Shown here: piece after piece, positions 55,228 through 64,000 of the stretch
Layout of the letters: each line of letters opens with the position of its first letter
Numbering within the stretch: the stretch's first letter is position 1
Source of the DNA: Gerris lacustris
Taxonomy: Eukaryota > Arthropoda > Insecta > Hemiptera > Gerridae
Direction: 5' to 3'
Length of the DNA stretch: 64,000 bases
Assembly: GCA_951217055.1 (NCBI GenBank)
Contig: OX578284.1
Location: forward strand, 31,336,187-31,400,186
The notes under the pieces: model-generated
The model's input: the letters and a program-made list of their open reading frames with translations, nothing else
What the model was told of the DNA's origin: nothing
Database searches by the model: none
Program-made: the position numbers and the translations under genes

Positions 55228-55660
55228 TTAATTTAGCACGATTTAAAGTGTGCAGATGGTTGAAATTAGGCTGGTGCTATCTTTAGGCTACTTTCGACCA
55301 ACCATAAAAATTTAATAAAATTCATATGATTACTTTTAAAGATATAGCTGTATATAAATGTATGTTTGTGAGCATGTGGAAGATAAACAAATAAGCGCAG
55401 AAGGTTGAAACTTATATGGGGCCGACAATGGGCTAATTATGACCTACCACCCAAATTTCATTAAAATTGGACCTGTAGTTTTTGTTGGTTCCCAAAAATC
55501 GAACGACAGATCGACAGACCGACAGACAGACACGGGACCAAAATTGTTCCCTGATGTCTGAAACGGATTTCTGTCTTGGAATTTTTTAAATCGGAGATAT
55601 AAAATATTTTTGTTCTTCAGAACGCATATAGCTTCCGTTACCTTCGGTTAGCTCGGAAGC
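55228..55660 (+). mobile_element. Family 1 element, copy abutting retroelement tail
   Basis: The 5' end is diverged (ATTAATTTAGCACGATTTAA). It then matches strongly: AGATGGTTGAAATTAGGCTG, CATATGATTACTTTTAAAGA, TATGGGGCCGACAATGGGCT, GACAGACCGACAGACAGACA, GTTCCCTGATGTCTGAAACG. The terminal hairpin is intact (GCTTCCGTTACCTTCGGTTA/GCTCGGAAGC). Confidence 0.8.
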
Positions 55661-56471
55661 AAAAAATATTTTAAATGCTGTATTTTCTTTATTGCTATCA
55701 AATTATTCTAATCATTTTTTATAATTATAATAATCTTAATATTAATTCATTTATAACGCAGTTGAAGAAAAACGAAGAAACTTGTAAAATTATTATCATA
55801 TTTTCAGTTCCATAATTAGCAGTAGAAAGATATTACATACTTAGTTAGACAATAAATCCGAAGTAATTATAACTATCTTCATAATTTTAAAAAAATTCAC
55901 GTTTGTATGTTAACGGTGGGATTATTTTTATTTCTTTCGTGTGACTTTTAATAATGAATTTAATTCTTAAACTATTCAAGGATTTATATTTTTTTAGTAC
56001 TATTTTGTTTTATGTATTACGTCTAACATAATTTTATTATTATTTTAGCATTAGTTTTAATTATGAATTAAAAATATAAATAAAAATCAGTGTAAGAAAA
56101 AAATATAAGAACAAAAAGAAATAAAAAAAACTTAAAAGCCAAGGCCCCTGAGAGTATACATCTTAATTCAATTTTGAGCATAACAATAGGCGAAACAAAA
56201 TTACAATAGAGCCGCCCACTTCTTCTATGCTAATGTACTCCAAATGAAAATTCATAGCCCATAAAAAAAACCACGAAATGAAACACGCCCGTACGAAATA
56301 ACTATTAAAGCTTTGCTGCTATATTAATTAGATATAACGGAAATAATAATTCGCATTGCTAAATTTACTGGTTTCTTTTAACATCGTTAATTATTACTTA
56401 CTCTAATTTTTTTGAATATATGCAGTTCTACATTGGATTTTTTTCCATAAATATAATTATAATTATAAAGA

Positions 56472-56476
<5 letters not shown>
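55661..56476. other. No gene; AT-rich
   Basis: AT-rich, with a slightly GC-richer patch at 56135-56300 without an open frame. Confidence 0.4.

Positions 56477-56559
<83 letters not shown>
56477..56559. repeat. (AT)n microsatellite, ~83 bp
   Basis: Uninterrupted alternating AT, followed by ACATATATAGTGTATG. Frames on both strands through it are artefacts. Confidence 0.95.
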
Positions 56560-56565
<6 letters not shown>

Positions 56566-58512
56566 TAGTGTATGTATATGTATAATATACGAATTAATCT
56601 TGGATAAAATTATCAATAGATCATTGGAAATGTTATTTAATACATTAGTTAAGACGGAAATTATTAAATAGTACAACTCCCGTTGCCGTCCTAGACATCC
56701 CGTTGAGCGTTCTATGCGTCGAAATTGGGGTTACGAATTACTTACATTTCTATTTACAAAACTCTTGCATATATTTTGTTCTTGAATTTACAATATTTTT
56801 TGTAGTTAATAGTATTTTTTTTTTTATTTTTTTTTTTTTTATATTATATATGGTTTTATTAATTAAAATCTTAGTTATATTGAAATTGAAATTGTAGCCA
56901 GTTTCTGTAGCCAGTTTGGGTGCTCCGTCCTTTGTGCTTTTACAGTGTTATACTAGAGCTGTGATATAGTTTATAATTTGTTTTAATCCAATTAGTGAGA
57001 TTTGTATGTTATTGTTATTAAAAGTAGTATTATGAAATTTTTTTTACAAATGAATAATTAAGACATTCAATAATATGAATGTAAGAAATACTTGGGTACA
57101 GAATGGTTTTATAAGAATATTTTAATGTAATAATTATAGTAAAAAGTTTTGCAAGAGTTTGTTTAGGTTTGAATTTTGGGGTATTTTCCTCCTTAAGGAA
57201 CATAACATAGTAGCTGTGTAAGCACATACAATTTTTAATTCACGACTTAATGAAATAACAAAAGATTTAAGATCTTAGCTCATATGAATGGTAAAAATTG
57301 TTATTTAAAAAAAAAAATAAAAATGCCATTACTATTACTATTATAAAGCGACAAATAATGGTTGTTGAAAATATATTCGTAGAAGAATAAGAGTTTCATA
57401 TGGGTGTAATTATTTTTTATAATATGTGCTTGAAAATGACTCAGAGCAACGTCGAAATATTGCAAAAATTATATAGGAGTTGCAGCGTACCCTATTGTTT
57501 TTTCAGTTGATTTATTTTTTATATAAAGATTTTTTTTTTTTTGAAGTGACATTTGCTTTGTATAATTCATACTTGTAAATGAACGTTTGCTTTACTATTT
57601 TTAATTATTTATTAATAAATTTAACTATTTTTCTTTTCCTAAAAAAGACCCCAAGCAACAACAACATAAACTTTATTGATATTGATATAAATATAAAGGT
57701 TAACATAATATAATATACAAGTAAATCAAGAGAGACAGACTCAAAAAAAAAAAAAAAACCTCTTGGGTATTTCAGATTATACTGATATTGGGTATATTTG
57801 TTTTTAGCATTAAAATATAAATCTACATTTTTTAATAATAGTTTTGAACCATTTAAATTATCACCACTAAACTAATTATAAAAAAAAAATAATCATACTG
57901 TAAAATTCTAATTTTTTAAATGTTAAACTTTTATGCTCAACAAACTATAGGTATTTGAACTGAAAAACTTAAGAAAAAGCTACTTTAAACAAAAAAAAAA
58001 AAAAAAAAAAAAAAAATGAAAGCGCTTTTGACAAATAACATCGTCTGGATTTAAAAAGTAAAAGATATAAATGATAAAAAATTAAAATTAAAAACATAAA
58101 GACTATGAAAAAAAAAATATATAAGAAGTTTTTTATTTTATTTTTTGTGAACAATTATACCTTTTAGCTTTTAACATTAATTTGTTTTAAATAAAACATA
58201 TTCTGGTTGAATCTCCTTTTAGTCTACGTATTAATTTAATAGCTTCTTAGAATTTTCCAAACTAATTTTACTTTTCACCATTATAAATTTATTTAAAAGA
58301 TCTTTTTTTAAAAAAAAAAAAAGCTTTGAACGAAATGTTTAAAATTGAGTCTATCTATAAAAAAATATTTTGTATTAAAAATAAGTAGTTAAGTTATAAT
58401 ATGCCACTGGCATTGTAAAGAAAAGCAGGCAGCCATTATTATTATTATTCATTTATTATACCTTGTTTCTTAACAATTTTTCCAAATGTTTAAGTAGAAA
58501 TACTAAACCTGA
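56560..58512. other. No gene; AT-rich with A/T runs
   Basis: Long T runs near 56815-56840, and A runs at 57744-57758 and 57991-58015. Open frames at 56703-56897, 57030-57227 and 57969-58154 are compositional. No coding signal. Confidence 0.4.
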
Positions 58513-58771
58513 GGCCACATAGAAAGCTATGTTCGCTATAAGTACGAAAAATAGCTTTTGATACTAACATGGCATTACGCGATGTTTCGATTATAGCTAC
58601 GTCGCTAGATTGTTTGTATTGTCTATATTTCTGAGCGACGTTGTGCGTTTGGTACAAATTGTAATGCCTAGTATACGTAGCGAAGCGAACTGTGTGGCCA
58701 CGGCATATAGCGAACATAGTGTACAAAGCGTATAGCACAAGTAGCGTCACAGCATATACTATTGTGTGGCC
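58513..58771. mobile_element. Short TIR element (MITE-like)
   Basis: Termini are GGCCACATAGAAAGCTATG and, reverse-complemented, GGCCACACAATAGTATATG. Flanking triplets are TGA and TTA, which would be a mutated TWA duplication. The interior is GC-richer and has repeated TATAGCGAA/GTAGCGAAG words. Minus-strand frames across it (86 and 73 codons) are not recognised. Confidence 0.45.
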
Positions 58772-60049
58772 TTAGAAAGAGTTGTAAAATTAAAAATAGA
58801 GAGGATCGCTCAAATTTAAAGTCGTAGATGTACCAAAGTTTTGCAAAAAAAAAAAAGTCCTTCTCTAAGGAATAAACAAGAATGGTCAAATTTTTTATTC
58901 AGTCAATATCTACTTAGTTATGAGTTCTCGAAAAATGGAAAACAGAAATAAGGCTACGTAATTATTATAATAAAACGATAAAAAAAATAATAAAACAAAT
59001 TATTAATAATTTATAAAACAAAACTAATCATTAGAGGAGTTGTACATTTAATATATTAAATTTAATATATTCCGTCCTAAGTCCTAATGATTCATTTTCT
59101 ATATTATATCTCGTTAAATTTAATTAATTTTATTTCATTAGTAAAATTAGTTAACGATTTCTAACGAGATTTTAGGTATTATATTTAATAAAATTTGATC
59201 AGATTCTGTACAATGTGATTTTAGGACGTTAAAACTGAAAAATGTTGCAATTTTTTTAGTTTTATTTTTAATAGTTTGACGTAGAAAATAGCGTATATTG
59301 TTTATGCTGTTTCTTTTAATTGTTCCTGTTATAGTTGATTCGCAGTTTTAGTGTAGGTCGTTGAAGGGTTGTAATAAAAACAGGTTTATACTTTCATCTA
59401 CGTATAATACTATTTTAATGACTCTATTTCGCCTCTCTACGACGTTATTAGCCATTATTATAATATGTTATTTAGTTGTTAATATTAAATTAAATAAGTA
59501 AGTTATTAAAATTGTTTATTCATAAACTAAAAGCACATTATTTTTATCCTTCTGTGTTTAATCTTATGTTTCACTAATTTTATTAAAAAATGATATTCTA
59601 TCATTTGTTTTTCAGTGATACAAAGTCAAATTAGAGTTCGGCACTTTATTACGTACAGTTAAAAATATTTTAGTTAACGCAATGCTATCCTACAACACTC
59701 TCTTGTGTTGCCCGTTACCCTTATTTTTTTGTATGACAATTAAAATACAAACATACTTTCTTTCTTCGTATTTAAAGGTGATTTTAATAGTTAAGAAAGT
59801 AATAATATCTTCATTGATTCCCACTAAACACTTCTGAGTTTATTTTTGATTTCTTTAAAGTAAGAGATTCCTTCGTCTAAGCCTTGTTGTGCCCTATAGC
59901 TGAACGTGTTAATATTTTATTTGAATATTCTTTTAGCAATTTATAGTTGTAAAATATGAAATAATCAGTGTTATTTTTATAAATAAATGTTAAATATTTA
60001 TAAAATCGTGTTTAAAACCTTAAAAAGGTTAAAATTAATCTAACCTTCA
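58772..60049. other. No gene; AT-rich
   Basis: TAATATATTAAATTTAATATATT at 59048-59070 is a short AT palindrome. ATCTCGTTAAATTTAATTAA and TTAACGATTTCTAACGAGAT near 59107-59171 form a loose inverted repeat. No coding signal. Confidence 0.4.
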
Positions 60050-60440
60050 AAAGGTTTAAGTGAATGTTTTCTTCATTCATGATTCTTTACTGCTTAGTTG
60101 AATATATCTGTAATTAATCTTACAGAAATGATTCTTTCATTCAAATTGTTTAACAGCCTTTTGTGAATGTTTCAGTGTAAATGTTTACACAAATTATTCT
60201 TTGATTCGTAATATTGAACTGCCTTAAGTGAATGTTTCAGGGTAAATATGTTCACACAAATTATTCTTTGATTCGTAATATTAGTAGCCTTAATTGATTC
60301 TTTCAGTACAAATGTTTACACAAATTTTTCTTTGATTCGTTTTAGAAGTGATTCTGTTTAAAATGATGTAAGAGAATAATATAATGATTTCATTTTCCCT
60401 CAGTCTAAAGTGAATCTTTCAGTGTAAATTATTACATAAT
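60050..60440. repeat. Minisatellite, ~65-70 bp unit
   Basis: Units contain AGTGAATGTTTCAGTGTAAA, TGTTTACACAAATTATTC and TTTGATTCGTAATATT, with copies beginning near 60057, 60160, 60227 and 60290 and a related unit at 60395. The array appears to continue at 60796 beyond an inserted foldback element. Confidence 0.65.
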
Positions 60441-60479
60441 TTTTTTTTTTTAAAGAATTTTTATTCTAATTTTACGATT

Positions 60480-60660
60480 TTTGGTAGTATTCATACTACG
60501 GAAAGATTAATTTTAATTTAAATCAAATTATTATTATTATTAACTACGGGAAACAGACAGAGAAAAATAGACTCCAGCGCCGTGGTTCAAATACCGGAGC
60601 TGGAGTCTATTTTTCTCTGTCTGTTTCCCGTAGTTAATAATAATTATAATTTGATTAGAA
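60480..60660 (-). mobile_element. Foldback element B, 58-bp arms
   Basis: Arms 60521-60578 and 60599-60656 are near-perfect complements around a ~20-nt centre (GCCGTGGTTCAAATACCGGA). The arms contain GAAACAGACAGAGAAAAATA where foldback A has GGAGACAGATAGAGAAAAAT. The outside GGTAGTATTCATACTACGGA (from 60483) matches the outside of foldback A in reverse, so B is the same family in opposite orientation. Confidence 0.75.
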
Positions 60661-60697
60661 TTTTTATTCAGATAATCAAATGTAATATACAACAATG

Positions 60698-60765
60698 GTT
60701 ATATAAATTTATCCCACTACTAAAGGGATAAGCCCTGAGCTGTGGTGGGAGAACCACCAGTTTGA
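60698..60765 (-). mobile_element. Family 4-like hairpin fragment
   Basis: On the minus strand CTCCCACCACAGCTCAGGGC then TTATCC...AGTAGTGGGATAAA parallels the family 4 start (CTCTCCACAGCTCAGGACTC...GTGGAGAGATAA). No A-tailed end is attached. Confidence 0.35.
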
Positions 60766-60795
60766 GACAATTTGATTCGTGTTTGTGTGTTATGT

Positions 60796-60915
60796 GATTC
60801 AATTTAAAAATATGTGGGAAAGTAATATAATTATTTCAATTTCTTCTCAGTCTTAAGTGCATATTTTTAGTGTAAATTTCAACACAAAATAATTCTTTGA
60901 TTCGTAATTGATTCA
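60796..60915. repeat. Minisatellite continuation
   Basis: TAATATAATTATTTCAATTT, CTCAGTCTTAAGTGCATATT, AGTGTAAATTTCAACACAAA and TAATTCTTTGATTCGTAA repeat the higher-order unit seen at about 60370-60450. Confidence 0.55.
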
Positions 60916-62437
60916 CTGAGTTTTATAAAATGTCGATCGAAACTTTTTTCAGTATTAAACATTCTGTAAGTTTATGAGACTGCTCCGATATTGAAAACAG
61001 TTCTTAATAGTAGAACTTCGTTAAATATTGAACTATTTACAGATCTTTAGCTAATATTTACTTGGATTAATAAAGTTCATACTAGATGTAATATTCATTT
61101 AAAAAAAAAATTATATTGATTGGCATTTCGTTTAGCTTTGTACATACTTGATGCGCAATGATATACAAGAGTTTATTTTGTAGATAATATTTTTATCTGT
61201 ATAGTTATATCACTTGAAGATAACGTAACGAAATAGTCATATTATTAGGCCTATGTAGACACACCTGCATAGCGTCATATTTAACCTAGGTAGTGAGCTG
61301 TTTATTTTATTTTTTATTTTTAGATTAGACCTATCACCCTCTAATGAAAAAAAACTGGTTAAACAAACGCGACCATTTAAGCTAATATAACTCTTGTTTG
61401 TAAAAGAAACTTTTTTGCCTAAATAAAAATACGACAGAAATAAAGCCATTTAAAAAAGAACACCTGACAATTTTTTATTTATTCATATCTCCCAATTTTA
61501 TTAATCTAAATTTTTAATTTCATTTAGATTAATAATAATGATTTTTTTTTTAATCACCGTGGTTATATAAAAATAAATTGAACGATTTTTTTTTAATGAT
61601 AGATCAAATGATTTGTTTATAATGAAAATATACTTCCTTGTTTCTTTTTAAAACTATGTATTTCCAAATAATAAGACATCTAAAAAAAAAAGAAAAAATA
61701 ATGCACCTAGCAAAACAAATCGAACATATGAAAAGATAATTGAATTGTAATTTTCATTCTATGCAACCAAATAATATTAGATTAACTTATTCGTATCGAA
61801 TCAATTATATTTTAAAATATGTAAAAGTATAACATGAAAAATCCGCTACCAAACAAAAAAAACAATCAAACATCTGACAAAAATCTGACTGAAATATACT
61901 GTTTACATGTATATTTATTAAAACTTGTTTTTTTCTAATGTCTAAATTATTTTTATTTTATTTTATTCTAGGTTTATACTTTTGAATTTAAAAATAAAAT
62001 ATGTTTGAAAAATAATGTTTACTAATAATATGTTATTAGTAGTTCAATAGCTTGTTAGAGTGTGGATTTAAACTTTTTAGCTCTTATTCATGAGTGACCG
62101 CAGTTGAATTTACCATATGTTTTTAATTTATACATTCAACAGACGTTTGACGCCTAGGTAATTACATGAGCTTGACATTTCACATTAGTAAATTAGGGAG
62201 AGAAAAAATATCTTAATTGTTGTGTTGTACTTAACAATTAACTTTTTAACAGTTGTACTACTGATATTGGTCTCGCGTGGTGTTTAGTATCTATAACTTT
62301 GATTAATTTTTTTTTTTTTTTTTTTTTTCAAAATTAAACAATTTTTAAGGTCTCTATCAAATGACTAGGGAATTAAGTTTTTTTGGAATCAAAATAAGCA
62401 TACCAGCTTAGAGTTTACGGGGTTTATGTAATAATTC
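60916..62437. other. No gene; AT-rich
   Basis: AT-rich with T runs (62309-62329). The 70-codon minus frame at 61237-61449 has no recognised motif. Confidence 0.4.
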
Positions 62438-62737
<300 letters not shown>

Positions 62738-62750
62738 TATTTATATCACC

Positions 62751-63070
62751 ATCTAATTCATACGTCGACGAAAGAGGGGGTAGTAATCTGACACAGTATT
62801 GAATGACTTATTTGTTTAAAATTGGGTGTCAGTTATTCTGGACTTACTCCACACTGTTCCTTTTTTATTTCTCTCTCTCTGAAATAGAAAAGAGTATACA
62901 CTGATATAATATAGTAAAGTGCAAATAATATATATTTTATCGTCTAATTCTTAGTCCAACGACATCGGCGACAGTCATTCGTTGTTTGAAGTTTGGCGTC
63001 AGTTGTTCTGAACTTACATCAAACTGTCTTTTTTTCTTTCTTCCTCTCTTTTACTGAATTTAGCAAAGAC
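62751..63070. repeat. Tandem duplication, ~190-bp period
   Basis: TCTAATTCATACGTCGACGA, GTGTCAGTTATTCTGGACTT, ACTCCACACTGTTCCTTTTT in the first unit correspond to TCTAATTCTTAGTCCAACGA, GCGTCAGTTGTTCTGAACTT, ACATCAAACTGTCTTTTTTT in the second, which starts near 62942. Divergence is about 25%. Confidence 0.6.
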
Positions 63071-63311
63071 TGTTTGCTTTACCCCTAGCATTTTTAACAT
63101 TAAAAAATGATGGTGACAACCTGATAAAAAGCCTTTTTTAATTAAAAAAAAAACACTTCGTTTCTCAACCACTGAGAGTATATACGGCGTTTAATGGTTG
63201 TTTTTAATGATAGCAACAGCTGGCAAATGACAACAACCGACTTCAGAACTCCGCAACGTATTAGATCATTTTTAATAAAACAATTTGAAATTTCAATGTG
63301 ATACACATTTT
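63071..63311. other. No gene
   Basis: AT-rich; nothing recognised. Confidence 0.35.
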
Positions 63312-63820
63312 GCTTCCGATCTTACCGAAGGTAACGCGGAAGCTATGTGATCGTTCTGAAGAACTAACATTTTTTATGTTTCCGATTTAAAAATAATTCT
63401 AAAACAGAAATCCGTTTTAGACATCAGGGAACATTTTTGGTTCCATGCCTGTCTGTCGGTCTGTCGCTCAATATTTGCGATCCAACACATCCAATCCACC
63501 CATCCAATTTTATTGAAATTTGAATGGTAGGTATAATTATAAACCCGTTGTTGGTCCCATATAAGTTTTAACCTTCTGCTTCCATTTGTTTTTCTTCAAC
63601 ATGCGCACAAACATACACTCACTTACATCATATGTTCGTAAGTACTCATCTAATTTTTATGAAATTTGGATGGTTAGTCGACCGCAGCTCGCAAATAGCC
63701 ACAGAGTACTTTCAACCGTCTGCGCTCTTTAAACTTTGCTAAATTGATACTTTAATTCATGTGAAAAATCAAAATAAATCTGACAAATTTAAAAAACGGG
63801 GGAAAATTAAATAAAATTAA
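63312..63820 (-). mobile_element. Family 1 element, inverted copy
   Basis: Begins with the inverted terminal hairpin GCTTCCGATCTTACCGAAGG/TAACGCGGAAGC. CTGTCTGTCGGTCTGTCGCT, CATATAAGTTTTAACCTTCT, CATGCGCACAAACATACACT and CTGACAAATTTAAAAAACGG follow in the same order as the 19580 copy. The 5' terminus (AGGAAGCTATGTGGCACAC) is not found before the window's last bases. Confidence 0.8.
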
Positions 63821-64000
63821 CAATAATCGGTTGTAAAAGTTGATTATAAAAAGAAATATGTTTAAAAACAAGCTTTTTATTCGTATTCTTCTCAGCAAAC
63901 CCATTCGCTTGATACCCATATCATGGGCGTGCTTAAAAAATACATAATTCGTCCACCATCTTGAACTGCTCGCCATATTGAATTTAGAATGACCACTTAG

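Overview
This window is AT-rich (roughly 70% by eye) eukaryotic, animal-like DNA with no gene I can name. It is built from dispersed repeats, short inverted-repeat transposons, foldback elements, tRNA-derived SINEs, minisatellites, and long (AT)n, (GA)n and (GACA)n tracts. CpG is present, compact operon-like coding is absent, and most open frames are short and AT-rich or pyrimidine-rich by composition. The mix of tRNA-derived SINEs, TWA-duplicating short transposons, a decayed LTR-retrotransposon gag and a recombinase-like element head suggests an invertebrate, perhaps an arthropod. That placement is an inference with low confidence.

Layout. 1-12 kb: AT-rich tandem repeats, copy 1 of the 'MSESSDF' element (2.7-3.3 kb), a short TTA-flanked inverted-repeat transposon (4.9-5.1 kb), a pyrimidine-rich block (7.7-8.15 kb), copy 1 of family 2 (8.2 kb), and a decayed gag (11.4-11.9 kb). 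12-25.6 kb: a 235-bp tandem duplication (13.6-14.05 kb), a tRNA-derived SINE (15.9 kb), full-length family 1 copies (19.6 and 25.0 kb), a 61-bp palindrome (20.9 kb), a possible 48-nt microexon (21.8 kb), a TAA-flanked transposon (22.3 kb) and two further family 2 copies. 25.6-42 kb: a 158-bp near-perfect foldback (30.6 kb), a TTA-flanked transposon (32.6 kb), copies 2 and 3 of the 'MSESSDF' element (34.0 and 41.5 kb), more family 1 copies, and a pyrimidine-rich minisatellite block (37.5-39.1 kb). 42-64 kb: a frame-preserving 42-bp minisatellite (43.2 kb), palindrome and foldback elements (44.8 and 47.7 kb), a 172-bp duplication (50.7 kb), a cluster of retroelement-like pieces (52.2-55.7 kb), a minisatellite interrupted by a second foldback (60.0-60.9 kb), and an (AT)n(GA)n tract (62.6 kb).

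There is no gene cooperation to describe. The main signals are the repeat families themselves. Family 1 is a ~450-590 bp element with a conserved terminal hairpin and about eleven copies here. Family 2 has a GC-rich start hairpin. Family 3 carries a short ORF resembling the N-terminus of a tyrosine recombinase. Family 4 ends in AATAAA plus an A-rich tail. If the microexon is real, the whole window could be introns of one large gene on the + strand. All repeat assignments come from comparing the window with itself by eye; no database was consulted.
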